The position numbers and the translations under genes were made by a program. Shown here piece after piece: positions 1 through 12,768 of a DNA stretch of 64,000 nucleotides. Origin of the DNA: Zygnema circumcarinatum (lineage: Eukaryota > Streptophyta > Zygnematophyceae > Zygnematales > Zygnemataceae); NCBI GenBank assembly GCA_037447605.1, contig CM074808.1, positions 699,665 through 763,664 of the forward strand, read 5' to 3'. The notes under the pieces are model-generated. The model saw only the letters and a program-made list of their open reading frames with translations, did not search any database and was not told the origin of the DNA. How positions within the stretch are numbered: the stretch's first letter is position 1; each line of letters begins with the position of its first letter.

Positions 1-111
1 ACGCTGCACACACCGTGCATTGTCATGCATGCATCTGCATTGTTGGTCCCCAGAGTTTGCTCTGTAACTAGGCCCGAACCTTCCGCTGCAGAGAAGCGTT
101 GAGATTTCGCC

Positions 112-3100
112 ATGGCTGCCAACTGTCAAGCCTCATCATGTGTGTTCTCTCTCACTCCTTTCCGGCACCTCCCACTTCCTTCCTCCTCTTCCGTCGTGGC
201 CCTAATGTCGCCGCATTCCTCTCCCTCCCCCCTCCCTCCCCCCACTTCAAGAGCACCACACAATTTCCGGTCGTCCCATGCACTTGTTGCTCCAATATGT
301 ACATCTGCGCTCTTACAGCGCAGAAATGGAGGCAGCTTACAGCCATGGCGGAGGAAAGGAGTTGGACAGGGCCTTCTAGGGCTAGGGGCAAAGCCTTGGC
401 TGGACAGAAGAAGGAAGAAAGCCGCGAACCCGAGGCAGAGTGAAGGAAGAGGAGCAGTGAAAGTGTCTGCATTGGGACAGGGTCCGGAGCTGGGTAATGC
501 GCTGGAAGTAATAAACAATCTAGGGCTGGATGCATTAACTTTTTTAGTGGCGACCGTTCTTGTTATTCCTGCGTTTAAGGCTTTGAAAGCCAGTCCGGTG
601 AGTTAAGCTCGAGAAGCCCTCATTATTTTTTTTTCAGTTTCTAGTTTTCCTACGTGAGTCAGACGATTTACAGATTGCTGCTTCTGCCCGCTAACCATTC
701 AAAATTTTCCTTATCAAATCACTCTGACGTTTTAGTGGTACATCTATCAAGGCCGAGATGTGCAGTGGCGGTGCTAGTGGCAATGCGATTGATCACATGT
801 GTATTGGATCCTCAGCGCTTTCAATTAACATGTTTGTATCGCCCCTCTTATTGTCGGAACTTATCAATCTGATTGGAGAATCTGATTCAGGAAGGTCGAG
901 ACTTCAAGTCTCGTTCGTGTTTCTGTGTCTGTGATAAGTTGCAGTGCCCGGTCTAATTTCGGTTTGAGTTCGTGGAGGGAATTTCAAAACTGAAAACGGT
1001 AGTGTTTGTTGTGTTGGCTACAATCACCGTTGGACAGATTCTGGGTTTTCTCTTATCTGGAGTCGTTCTGAGCCAATTCGGGCTTATTCGGAACGTGACG
1101 GATGTCAAGGCGCTTTCGGAATTAGGCATTTTGTTTTTGGTGAGTTGTCTTTTTAAAAAATCGAACCTTTCAGTGGTTTATGAAATTAAACTCTGTCCAG
1201 ACATGCATTAAGGAAGCAAACAACCACAACGAGTCTTGTGAGAGGCTTTGAAATTCCTGGACACATGCCACTTGTAACTTCGCTTCGCTTTTTTTTGGAA
1301 ACCACGTATACAATGGTAATTGACTTTGAGGTGGAGGCGCTTTACTCTGATCCCACACTCCTCCTGTGTAAATCGAAGGAGCAGGAATTGAAACTGTTTT
1401 ACGGGGGAGAAACTCTGAAAAGCCACCTCTGAAGTACGCGAGTTACAAAATGTGATAGTTAATTCTATTGTTACTTACTCTCCACTGTATATAAAAGGAC
1501 ATGGAAACCGCTGGGGGTCACCGAAGGATCCACTGAGTACTGCTTGCGTCATGTTCATACGGCTCGATATCCACTGTGCTATTAGGGCAGCTCATTTAAC
1601 ATCAGAAGAGTGTTATAAGAGCTGGTTCATCAAGAAATAAGCTCTCAGACTACTAAACATTGGATTATACCGTTTGACAAAGTTTTAGTCACAGCAGCAG
1701 ATCCGATAGATTTTGATCAGTTTCATTCACAGAAGTTTAACAAAGCTTCCAAAACAGGGAATCTCTAGCTGAGTGCGTACGGACGAGAAGCAGCTAGACG
1801 ACAGCTTTACCTAGCTTGGCTAGAAAATGAAGCTTCACTGACAATGTTTACACAGTACATTTCCACAACATCATTATAAGTAGGAGATTAGTCCTGAATA
1901 TTCCGTCCAGCATACCCTCATCAAGGTAGATGCTTGCTGCGATTTTTCATCGCTTCCTTTTGGGAACAACAACTGGATTCACAAATTTCCAGCAGGGAAA
2001 GAATTCCAAAACTCTTCGCCTACTGGAAAGGGTTTGGAGATCTCTGACAGCTAGTAAATGTTTTCTCGTCCTATCTACTACGAGTACAACCGTATCGGAC
2101 TTCATCTCACGAAGTAGATCGTTATGCACACATCAACTTTTCGGTTTAATAGCGAAGTCCTAAACGCCTCACACTTCAATCTTGTGAAAAGCTTCAGGAA
2201 TAGCAAACGCTGCAAGCATTTTGCTATTGTCCGGAACATGACCGGAGCGGTAACCAACGCACATGTTATCTAATCAGTGCAGCTTTTCAGATTCTCCTGA
2301 AAGAGAAGAGTGGGAGGGCAGATAGCAGGGACTGTCGAAGGTTTTTAAGGCTTTGAAATGACGTTACGAAACGCAGGCTGCAGAAAGAAGAGGCAGGTTA
2401 CTGTAGACAGGCTTCAGACGATCATTAACTAAAGAACTTTGCAGTTCACCCTTGTGAGCGAGTAGGACATCTCTCCTACTCTTTGCGTATGCATGCACGT
2501 ACTATAAGGGAGGTTACCAAAGATAATGGAGTACACCTCTGAGTACTCTTTGGTACGCATGTGGCACCACTACATGTTTGCAGGGGGTGTCTTCTCTTCA
2601 GGGCACACCAGAGAAACTATTTCCTTTATTGTGCCCTTTTGAGCGGAACTGGCAGCCTAGCTTGGCCCGCCTGTAACCCCCCAAGTATCACTCAGTTCTT
2701 TCTTTATTTCTTAGATGATTGCCTTACTATATATTTGGAGCTTCTCCTTGGCAGTTTAGGGTCTCGGACCTCAGTATCTCCTGATCCTAGGGTGTTCCCA
2801 ACTGCCGAAAACAGTCCAAATGGAAAGTCCACTGCAGTTGGCTTGACCTGACAGTGGCTGGGTGCCCGAGTGGGTTTTGGTGTCCTGCAGCTTTTTGAGA
2901 TGGGCTTAGAACTCTCGCTCGCCCGTCTAAAAGCGTTAGCGAAATTTGCCTTCGGTATCGGTCTTCCTCAGGTGATTGCCTCTTTCCCTCTTCGTCTGAT
3001 CTTTTCTCATGTCTCTTAGATAGCCTGCCACACGGAATCCTTTTGCATTTTTTGCAGACCTTAACTTTCATGCACAACCTACAAATTGATATAGTTTAGG

Positions 3101-3365
3101 CTCACAATCACCTACTAGACATTTATAGTCGACCATCCCTCTAAGTCAACACCCCGTTAATGGTGTCTGTTTCATTATTCTGGGGGTTATTGGAGCCTCT
3201 AGGCTTGATGTGAACCGGAACGTTACTCGTGCAGGTGGTGCTGACAACATTTGCATTCTTCCTTTTTGAGATTCCACCGGGTGATGCCCTTGGAACTCGA
3301 CTGCTGGAGTTTTTCTTCAACTCTCGGCCCGATCTGGTATTGTTGTTCCCGGCCTTTCTCCTTCT

Positions 3366-3397
<32 letters not shown>

Positions 3398-6300
3398 AAC
3401 TGTCTTCAAACGATCAAATGTGGGTTTGTCGAGGGCTGGTCAAGTGGTATAGGTTTCGTTTAGTGATTTCACCATACGCAACGGATTATCTCCTTAAGGC
3501 CATTAAAGCAGCAAACAATGCGGAGCAATCTCGGCCGAATGTTTTAGATAAAGGGAGGATGCGAGTTGGGCATTCATCTTCAATGCATTCATCTTCAATG
3601 CCTTTTTCCCTTTTTGGATCTTCGCACGGGTTTTTTGTTGGGTTTCTGCTACCTGAGCTCGCCAGGAAGGACCATTGTGACTTATAGGCTAAACCTTAAA
3701 AACTGCAGTACATCTCAGGCATAGTCAGGAAGAAAACCAGAAAGCTGATAAGAGTATGGCAGAATATGGCAAACGGTCGCACTTGTGGGACATTCATGAA
3801 GCAATTGCCTGTTCTCTGTATCCCGATTCGACAGATCAATACTCGCTCCATCGATGAGGCAGTTGTCATTGGCGCAGCCCTGTCACTCTCGTCTTCGGCT
3901 TTTGTGCTGCAGGTTGGTGGAATTGCTGCTTAGGAGGTTTTTTTTTCTGTGCTGTTCGACGTTTTCACTGTCTTTGGTGAATGTTTTAGAAACTGTCTAC
4001 TTGAAGATGTCTGCCCTTCACGCTTTCATGGGAGCGTTGTGCAGCTGCTGGCAGAAAGGGGAGAGTTGCCTACTCGCTTCGGGTCTGCCACGTTAGGTAT
4101 TCTCCTTCTTCAGGTATGCCACTCCTAAATTCACATGCAATTAATACATGTTGTGGGTTTCCCAATTCTGCAGCTCACATACAAGGATGACTTTTTTGTG
4201 CGGATTCCACAAGATACCAGGCCTTCGCTCTAAATTTCAACGCAACTTGACACATTATGATAATCCGCATGTCTTGCATGACTTATGACTCAGCGTTTCT
4301 TCTGGCGACCTTTGCGCAGGACATTGTTGTGGTCCCGCTGCTTGTCATCCTTCCGATTCTTGAAACAGGGGTAAGCTCTGCAATGAAGCATGCCCGCTAC
4401 TCCGTTAGGTTGGATGATGAGTGTCTGAATATGTAAATTAGCAATTCAATTCAATTGGCAATTCATTTGCATTTGGGGGAGCTTCTCACGCAGGACTTTA
4501 CAGACAACACCATGTTTCCCCTCCTCGCCGCCGCCGGCCTGAAGGCACTTCTCGGCCTCGGCCTGCTCTTGCTTGCGGGACGCTTGCTGCTCCGCCGCTT
4601 CTTTGAGGTAAGCCACTTGTGACTCTGCCATAGCAGACAGTAGATTGCTCTGCAGGGCGACAATGAAAGGGAAAGGTTTCGAGGTCGAGACTTGCAATTT
4701 CCAGGGGAAGTAGCGAGTGTCGGAGGTGAGGAGAGGAGAGCAGGAAAGAAGGAAAGGCGCGAAGAGAGAAATGGGGGAGTTTGAACGAGATGTGGGGAAA
4801 ATGAAAAATGCAAGGGAAGGAAACGTGGAATGAATGAGAAGATTGAAAACGATAGAGAAAAGGAGATGAAGTAAATCAATTGAAGAATGATAGATCGTGG
4901 GGGAGGGGCGGGGTGGGGGGAAAGAGGTTGGTGTCGTTATGAGAGGAAAACTATTGAGTGAAGAAAGGAAAGTCTTCGGTTTAGCTCAGCCACATGTGAT
5001 TCAACCCTCTACTTAGAGATGATGTTTATTGCACAGGTTGTGGCAGAGTCACGCAGTCCGGAAGCCTTTGTTGCGCTCTGCCTGCTCACTGTCACTGGGA
5101 CAGCTCTTCTCACGGAGAAGCTCGGCTTCAGTGATTCGGTACATGCCATACCCACGAAAGACTGCATGCATTTTTCCACTTCGCCCATGGGCTTTGAGTC
5201 TGCTTGGCCTGCGGAGAGTGAGGGAACTGATTTGAGGCATGTCTCAAACTAAACTAACTTTGCTACTAACTTTTGCTGGAGGGGTTGGGCAGCTTGGAGC
5301 GTTTCTTGCAGGAGCACTTCTTGCAGAGACAAACTACCGCACGCAGGTGGAAGCTGACATTCGGCCATTCCGTGGGCTGTTGCTCGGGCTATTCTTCGTC
5401 ACTACCGGCACATCCATCGATTTCGCGGTCAGCAATTTCCCTCCTTTTCCGTCCCCATTATTGCTTTTGTTTGAGCAGCGATTCGAGAACGAGAGGGTTT
5501 CTTCAGTTCACTTGAAGCTCACACACTTTTATATGAAATTTGTTTTCGTGCAGCTGCTAGTGAAGGAGTGGCCCAACATTCTTGCCCTTTTGGGAGGCCT
5601 TATTGCAATCAAGACTGCCATCATTACGGCTTTGGGTCCGAGAGCAGGACTTCCACTGTCGGAGAGTATTCGGATTGGTCTCCTTCTTTCACAGGGAGGA
5701 GAGTTTGCCTTCGTGGTGTTCTCCTTAGCTAACCAGTGAGTTTATTCTACCAAAACTGACATATGCACGTGTCCCTTCATAATGGTAGGACTTAGAAACC
5801 TTGAACCTTGAAACCCTCTAAGGCATGAGTGAGGGTCGCACTGGGGATTTTACAGGCTCGGCGTGCTACCCATTGACCTGAGTCGTCTTCTCATCATTGT
5901 GGTGGTGCTGTCTATGGCGTTAACGCCGCTGTTGGATTCGGTTGGACGGCGAATCGCAAAGAGTTTGGAAGCCTTTGAGGATGGGGGCAATCGAGAGGAG
6001 GTGAGGAGAAAAACGCTGCTTTCAAGTTGACCGAGATTAGCGAATTATGGGTTCGCAGCTCCTATTACTTGAGCCTCATATGCTTGACCACATGGCAATG
6101 CAGAAATCCACAACGGAATCGCTGGGAGCTCACAACTTTGAGGCAGCAGAACCGGTGGTCATTATTGGATTCGGACAGATGGCGCAGGTGGGCTGAGAGT
6201 TACAGCTCATCATTAACATTTAGGTTTAGGCTGTTTGACATTTTTTGGTTTGATAGAACTGCTCTGGGCTGCTCTGTTGCTTTCTCTTCAATGGCCTTAC

Positions 6301-8499
6301 CGCATCACGAACCAAAAAGGTATGGAGAAAAAAATAAAGGGGTGAAAGCGAGGTAATGGGCAAAAAGGTAGACAATTAGGCAGAAGACGAGAAGTGGAGC
6401 ACAATCTCATGCAGTGGGTTGTACACACTTCTGAAGGCTCTGTATGATTTGCCCTCGCTATTTTGTTTTGCAACTGTAGGTGCTTGCAAACTTCCTCTCT
6501 ACCCCCCTAGCAAGCGGAGATGGTGGTGATGCAGCGGGTTGGCCCTACATCTCCTTCGACTTAGACCCGCGGCGGGTGGAGGTAAACGACCTCCTTCAGC
6601 CTTGGGGGAGCCTTACTCTGCCTGCTTTGGAGTGCGGACAGCACGAGAGCATTTGCTTTCGAGACAAGACACAGCGGAAAACTAAACTTTCAGGTTTGTG
6701 TATTGTGATTGGGTTGGTCAGGCTGCACGAAAACTTGGTTTCCCTGTGCTGTACGGAGATGGTTCGCGAGCTGCAGTTCTGCAAACAGCTGGAATTTCCC
6801 GGCCAAAGGCGATGATGGTGATGTACACCAATAAGGAGAAGTCTGTACAGTCAGTGGAGCGGTTGCGGCAGGCATGGCCAGGGGTGGGGATACCTCTCCT
6901 TCAAGACTTTCAAATGGCTGGCTAAAATGGAGTCAGGAGAGGAGTGATGAAGGTGTTTCCAAGGATATCTAGACCTTAGTCGACGTTCATTTTCCAATAA
7001 ATAAGTCTTTTTCGACGGTGAAAGAAGCTGTTTCAAGCAATATAAGCTGATGTCGGTGTTCGTTTGGTGGATAGGTTCCAATCTATGCCCGCGCTCAGAA
7101 TCTCAACCATCTTTTGGAGCTGAAAACGGCGGGCGCGACGGATGTTGTTCTGGAGAACGCTGAGGTGGGATGCTTCCCATCCTCCCCTTAGATTTCAGCA
7201 AGGCTGAGGCCATGGATTCATAGACTCCTAACTTGCGGAGATTACAGATGCCCCTTCCCCCAACCCTTTGAATAAGGGCTGCGTTGTTGCTCATGTTGTG
7301 TAAGGCTAGCTCCTTAACACAGTGTACCGTTCATGACGAATTTCTCAAGAATGAGTAGGATACTAGACACGATGTCCTTTCGCAAAAGGTAAGCGTTTGT
7401 TTATGGGCGATCATCGTAACAATGCATTTTACGGCTTGCTACCCTCACTCATGAGTGACCAGGAGAAAATTGAGCTATGTGTCTGTGTGTGGTGGGTTGG
7501 AAACCTGCAGGCGAGCCTGCGGTTGGGATCAATCCTCCTTCAGGACCTTGGGGTGATGAGAGATGATGTCGTGTTTCTACGAAGGATCATGCGTGAAGCC
7601 ATGGATCAACGAGCGCGGGAAGCTTATGTGAATAGGAACACGGACCTTCAGCTTGTGGAGCCCTACCAGGTACACAGAACCTCTTTACAGTATGATACAT
7701 ATGTGGTGAGGACAGGTGGTATTCCCTTCTATGAAGCATGTAGAGAGTTCATACTGTGCATCAGTTGACTCGTGAAGAGGTGGAATTGAATTCACCTTGT
7801 GCGTTATGAAAGGTATAAGAAGCGACAATATCTGACAGTCATATGCGTGATGATCGCGCTTTCGCAAGTATCCATAAAACTCGACGCTTTGTGTGACTGA
7901 TCCTCTCTTCACGTGGCATGTTGTAGGCAAAAGTGCGCAATCTCTTAAAAACTAGATTGAAAGACGGGGAAAACCGAATGCGTTTTAGTGACGTATCTTC
8001 GTCGTCAGAAGATGAAGAAGATCCTGTTGGATCAGTGCTACGATTTGAAGAAGACCCTCTATATCCGAAAGTGGGAGATGTTCGTCAGAGTCCTTCGTCA
8101 GTAGGAGAGAATGGAGCAGCAAGCCATGCTGGAGAGGTCAATCGCAGCAGCTCGCAGGGTGGCGAGGCGATATCTGAAAGGAACGGAGCAGGTATGGCAT
8201 CGAGGCAGGGAGGAGGAAGACCCAAGTCTAACTTACAGCAGAGGACTAAAGGAAGGCAGGCGAGTTTGGGAACTGCAGCAGCAGCTGGGGCTGTGGTATT
8301 AGCGAATTCTGGCGATTCAAATTTGTCAGATGGCTTACGTGCTGGAGGTGCCGAGTCTTCTTCACAAATAGGAAGGGCAGCAGAAGTTGAGGGGGAGGAT
8401 TATGATGGGTCATTGGAGTACATGACAGATGATGAGGAGACTGTGGACATGCTCATTCCATGTGAGGGTTCCAGTTGTGTTGTGCCTGAATATGACTAG
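112..8499 (+). CDS. KEA3: KEA3-type plastid K+/H+ antiporter, 17 coding exons
   Basis: Model of 938 aa from exons 112-597, 1038-1139, 2891-2971, 3235-3336, 3835-3912, 4045-4113, 4320-4370, 4494-4607, 5037-5138, 5293-5427, 5554-5735, 5856-6000, 6104-6187, 6480-6581, 6722-6883, 7075-7164, 7511-7669 and 7927-8499 (18 blocks counting the terminal one); all junctions are GT-AG and in phase. Residues 1 to about 110 are Ser/Pro/Arg-rich, as in a chloroplast transit peptide. A CPA2 antiporter domain follows (about 135-545; blocks FEMGLELSLARLKALAKFAF and SIDEAVVIGAALSLSSSAF), then an RCK/KTN nucleotide-binding domain starting at VVIIGFGQMAQ (about 566). Family knowledge: KEA3 is a thylakoid K+/H+ exchanger that speeds relaxation of photoprotective quenching when light drops; the RCK domain senses stromal nucleotides. 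The last 190 residues after the RCK domain are Ser/Glu/Asp-rich and longer than in Arabidopsis KEA3. Intron 2 (1.75 kb) is the longest. Product identity is secure; the tail and exact transit cleavage are not. Confidence 0.93.
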
Positions 8500-9229
8500 C
8501 TGAAGATGACGAGTGCAAACCTTCAGGTCGGCAGCAAGGACAGGCGTATGATGCCAACACAGCACCCCTCTCTCTCTCCCGCTCTCCCTCTCTGCCCCTA
8601 CCCACTCCTCCCTCCCTCCTTCCCTCCCTCCCTCCCCCCTTCCCTCCCTCTCTCTGCTTCTCTTTCTCTAACTCTCTCCCTCCCGCCCTCCAGTGAGAGC
8701 ACCCACATGCGAATTCTCGATTTTAGTTCCATTTCGTCTTTCTTGTTTGAGTGTACACTTTGTAGGGGTTAGGTATGTTATAAATGCTTTAGTGTCCAGT
8801 ACAGGAAACATTAACCGATTTGTTGTACACTTGTGAGCCATGACGGGTAGCGTAAAGGTAGCGTACAGGTAGCGTAAAGCTCCTTAATGATTCTTTCTTT
8901 AGAAAATGGTCCGATTAGAAATGGGCTTTTAGGAAATTTCAGAAAAAAAAAACAAAAAAATGGGCAGGCGCTGTTCTCAGCGAGAATGTGCAAATAAATT
9001 GCTTGTGAGCTGCTTCCCTTTCTCCGAGGAGTACAAAGGCAGTGTCGTGTTTGCGATTGCATGCTGGTTGGTCAGTCCGTCAGTCAATTGGCCAATGGCC
9101 TTCGTCGTCAGAGTAACGTACCTGAACAATCCGAAGTATTGAGCGTTTGATTTTTTCTTAAACTAGAAGGGAAAGAAGAGAACACGGTAGGGTGGGGAAA
9201 TGCTCTGAACAGGCTGTTAATACTGTCCC

Positions 9230-9560
9230 TAATGCTACTGAAGTGGTTGGACCATCGTGTCGGAACAAAATTGCCCAAGTTGGCCACCCCTTGCAATGGT
9301 TGGCAAGCGTTGGATATCACGAGTTCGAACCATTGGCGACGGTTTGACGGTGTCCTACGCCAATGGTTGGAAGCCACTTGAATGGTTGGCAACAGATTGA
9401 GGCCAATGCATTTCAACCATTGCGAGGGGAAAATTTCATTGAACTCCGGATTGCGAGTGGTTGACTGGTTCCTCCATACTTCCAATCCGCGTGCTTGCTA
9501 ACCAATGGACGCATCCAATGGCTGCCAACCATTGGCAATGGTTGAGACCATTACCTATAT
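9230..9560. repeat. Cluster of ATGGTTGG / CCAACCAT palindromic half-sites
   Basis: At least eight occurrences of ATGGTTGG, AACCATTG or close variants in about 330 bp, in both orientations, some joined as near-palindromes (CCAACCATTGGCAATGGTTG near 9526). The same motif family forms a second, denser cluster at 33330-33870. Confidence 0.6.
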
Positions 9561-9839
9561 TAAATGCAGAAGTTTGCCGCCGACTGGCAGATTTTTTAAC
9601 TCACGTCCAAATGGAGAACCAAGCTGAATTGATCGCTAATGACCTAGGAATGAAAGAGCATTCTTTAACCAACGCCCTTTCATTCTGACGTTTCCCTTTT
9701 TCGAAAAAGACTTCTATTTACTCATACCGCATTGCATGATGTATGCACTACTGCCACAATGGACCGCTCCCGCGGCCGTTGCCGCTGCTTAATAATGTAC
9801 TCGTTTAAAAATCTTAAAAAGAAAAAAAGGGGAATGATG

Positions 9840-9913
9840 TGGCATTGATCTCACGCATGGCGATGTCATGAAATGTCCATGGCCAACATCAACACGAGGA
9901 ACTGACTGGTCAG
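9840..9913 (-). repeat. Dispersed ~100-bp repeat, copy A (truncated)
   Basis: On the + strand it reads GGCATTGATCTCAC, a GATGGCGATG-like block, ATGTCCATGG, then ACGAGGAACTGACTGGTC. The same order of blocks occurs at 12669-12768, 18402-18497 and 42110-42209. This copy lacks the distal GCAAAGGACC block and a middle segment. It lies about 60 bp from the tRNA-Ala gene. Strand is set relative to copies B and C, which read from AGGTCC on the + strand. Confidence 0.75.
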
Positions 9914-9974
9914 GGGAAAAAAGGAAAAATGTTTCTGACCAATAACGAATGGTCCGCCCGTTGTCAAAACGGAA

Positions 9975-10047
9975 TGGAGACGCGGGGCATCGATCCCCGT
10001 ACCTCTCGCATGCAAAGCGAGCGCTCTACCATATGAGCTACACCCCC
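9975..10047 (-). tRNA. tRNA-Ala (anticodon TGC)
   Basis: The minus strand gives a 73-nt cloverleaf: acceptor GGGGGTG pairing with CGTCTCC (G-U allowed) plus discriminator A; D-arm with TAGCTCATATGGTAGAGC; anticodon arm CTCGC-TTTGCAT-GCGAG with TGC at positions 34-36; T-arm CGGGG-ATCGATG-CCCCG with a usual RGTTCRA-like loop variant. No intron and no encoded CCA, as for a nuclear eukaryotic tRNA gene. The D-loop and T-loop give A and B box-like internal promoter sequences. Confidence 0.93.
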
Positions 10048-10730
10048 TTAGTATGGAATTATTTCACTGTAAATATTTTTAGTGAAATGTTTAACATGGC
10101 ATTCGGCCCAAATTACTCGTTGTGAAACCCCTTTTTGCGCACATTCCATCGTGCCGCCATCCGCGAGGTCAATGCCAACGCCCTCTCTCTCTCTTTCTCT
10201 CTCTTCTCTCACAGTTCGGTTGATCGCTTCTCTTAACGTGCCATATGCGCAGAGCAGGAAGCTGCAGATCAGGTTGCATGCATTCGCACCCGCTGCCGTA
10301 TGCAACAACTTGCGGGCCAAGTGGCCAAGCAGTTCTATCTACATCTTGGAGGCCATTTGGATAGTCCCCTCCTTATTTTTAATTTCGCGAAGAAAATGTT
10401 CAAACATTACCTATTTTATGTCCCAAAACACTTTGGCGGCACGGGAATGCTATAAGGCTTGGCTCTTGAAGGTAACAGTCGAAGGAATTTGACCCCTTCC
10501 CGTCTATATAAGCCGCCTATGTTTCCTAATCATTTGCATGCGGGAAACATTATGTTGAAAAGAATACCATGCGAAGCACATGCCTCCACATAGCAGAGGC
10601 CGTTCCTAGAAGATAGAGTATACTATGTACAAGGCTCGTCGTAATCTAAGCCAGACCGTAAACTACAATCATTTTAGCCCAAATAAATTTCTGCGACTTC
10701 TTGTTGAACGCGAAGGAGTTCACTCTCAAG
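10048..10730. other. Intergenic, nothing recognised
   Basis: Contains a short CT run near 10182-10212 and otherwise mixed sequence between the tRNA and the 3' end of the DUF3082-like gene. Part is presumably the 3' untranslated region of that minus-strand gene. No conserved open frame seen. Confidence 0.5.
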
Positions 10731-12471
10731 TCAGGACGGCGGTGGTGGTGGGGGGGGGGATGCCGGCAAGTTGAAGTTCTTAAAGGCGAGCATGGCGAGG
10801 CCGAGTGAGGTGAAGCCAAACATGCCGACGGCGAGGCCTCCGAAGCCTCCTACCTGCACAGTATCCATAGATGCTCTATGTGGCTATGACCTAATTAAGA
10901 ACAAAGCCATTCCCTAACACATTTCCACAAGTGCTTTTAGGGTTTTAGGTTCACATTTACGCCCTCCTCCACCGCTCTAATACGGGAAAGAGCGCTGAAC
11001 ACAGTGACCAGAAATTGACGATAACGAAAGGAACTGTGTGCAGGAGGCAGAGGGAGCAACAGACCCCCCTCTGTAAAGTGCGGCAATGAAAGGTGAGGAT
11101 GCAGGCAGGGAGATCAGGAGCAGCTGAAGTGGAGAGCTTCTGCCTGCACCACTCACCATACTGAGGAGAATGTAATTGACCTCCTGCGACAAGCCCATGG
11201 GCGCGTGTTTGACGACAGGATTTTCCTTCAGGAAGGTGAAGGCCTCTGAGACATAACGCGACAGGAAGAAAGAGCAGACCATAGAGATTCCGGCTCCTGC
11301 AGAAGCCTGCACAATGCACGCATTGGAGACCTAAAGCGGGTGAGGAGAAGGGGGAGGGGAGTAAAGAAAGGTCAAAGGAAACACAATTGGAATGCCGTGG
11401 TGAAATTCAATTTGTGAATTGACAAGTGAAGTGGGGAGCCTCTGTTTTGAATGTTTTGTGAATCCAAAAGAAACAAAAAAAAGACTGTAGTAAAGACAGT
11501 ATGATGAAGTATATATCAAGGATAAGAGAAGTAGCAAGAGCAGCTCCGAATGCAAGGTGAGGTTCTTGCTGCTAGTCCCTCTCGCTTTTTCTCTCTCTCA
11601 CTGGGTGCGCACATTTCTCTCTCGACTCGTACGGATGATTAGAGAAATGTGCAGGAGGGCGAGCATTAAGCCGAAAAGGAAGCCCGCATAGGGGACATTC
11701 CCCACATTTGGCAATAAGTGTAGACGGTGGTTTGATGATTAAAACGATTTCCTTTCGTTAAGAGAACGTTATTCATAGGAAGTCTCGGGGAGACAGGACC
11801 CAAACCAAGAGAAACACTGGGAAGACCTCTTTGTGCAAACCAGTCGTGCTCAAAAACAATAAATGATATGTGAATGATATGATATGAACCCAATTTCTCC
11901 TCTTTATTAGCGGGGTATTTTCAACCAAACGTAAAGCACTCACATTTCAACACCGATATACTACATGTAGCCCCAAAACAGCGTAAATTTCAATAATTCG
12001 GTATGTCGATGAAAGAGTGAAGGTTGCAGAAAATTCAAAATTTCACAAATAATGCATCTAGAAACCACAAATTCATGTCCAAGATTTCATGTTGACACCA
12101 AAAAAAGAGGGGTTTACCTGCATCCACGACACACGCCCAATTTTCTTTCCCTTCTTCCTCCTCTGCTGACTCCTCCCTCCCTCCAGAGGAAAGGTGGGCC
12201 CCACCATGGACCCTCCGCTTTTGGGCGTCGTAACGGGGTCCCTACGGAACTGCGGACGGACGGGTTCTATGGGGCCCTCCAGGTTGAGCTCGTAGTCCCG
12301 CAGCGAGCAATTCACCGCCACGTAGCAGGCAGAATTGCCTGCCACGTGACCCTTCCCTCGGCAGGGAGTCAGCGCGAAGGGCACTGCGGAGACCCCCAAA
12401 AGGAGGCGCCGGTCGGAGACCAAGGGGAGGCGCTGCGAGGGGGGAGGGAGGAGAGCCGCGAGGGCAGCCAT
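10731..12471 (-). CDS. DUF3082-like plastid membrane protein, 3 exons
   Basis: Minus-strand exons 12471-12118, 11330-11157 and 10853-10731, all phase 0, give 216 aa. The start ATG lies in a strong GCAGCCATGG context. Residues 1 to about 60 are rich in Ala/Leu/Pro/Arg with few acidic residues, like a plastid transit peptide. Two hydrophobic segments follow: AGAGISMVCSFFLSRYVSEAF in exon 2, and a glycine-rich segment (GGFGGLAVGMFGFTSLGLAM) in exon 3. This pair, with its NYILLSM linker, resembles the DUF3082 family of cyanobacterial and plastid membrane proteins, whose function is unknown; the assignment is from memory of the pattern and is tentative. The C-terminus ends in a run of prolines. 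It is divergent from the phosphate transporter gene 2.1 kb away. Confidence 0.72.
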
Positions 12472-12668
12472 GGCTGCCGCGCGGACGGGTGGAGCGGGGA
12501 AGGGAGCGGAGGGGAGGGGAGGCAGAGAGCGAGAGAGGGCGAGGGAGACTTGACTGATAGGCGGAACTTTAGTGCAAATGGCAGGCGCGCACGTGGCGGC
12601 CTCCCATTGGCGAAGAAGAAGATATTTTTTTGCACTTTTGGTGCAGTCTGCTTGCCCGCCCTCGTCCT

Positions 12669-12768
12669 TAGGTCCTTTGCGACCAGTTAGTTCCTCGTGG
12701 TTTTCCGCATGTTGATTTTGTCCATGTACATTTGATGGCATCATCGCCATCGTGAGTTCGTGCCATTT
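12669..12768 (+). repeat. Dispersed ~100-bp repeat, copy B
   Basis: Reads AGGTCCTTTGCGACCAG, then TCCTCGTGGTT, GTCCATGTACAT, GATGGCATCATCGCCATC and TGCCATTTTCC. Almost the same as the copy at 18402-18497 and the reverse complement of that at 42110-42209. It lies about 200 bp upstream of the start codon of the DUF3082-like gene, so it may fall in that gene's promoter. Confidence 0.8.

Larger units (their letters stand above)
8500..9974. other. Intergenic: KEA3 3' flank, CT-rich tract, palindrome cluster
   Basis: No gene supported. Positions 8567-8695 are a nearly pure C/T tract, probably in the KEA3 3' untranslated region. From about 9230 to 9560 the motif TGGTTGGCAACCA and half-sites recur (listed separately). 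Short open frames here are not conserved and cross this motif cluster. Confidence 0.6.

Noticed and set aside
12052-12690. 212-codon plus-strand frame
   Set aside because: Antisense shadow of exon 1 of the DUF3082-like gene, whose exons splice in phase and carry membrane segments.
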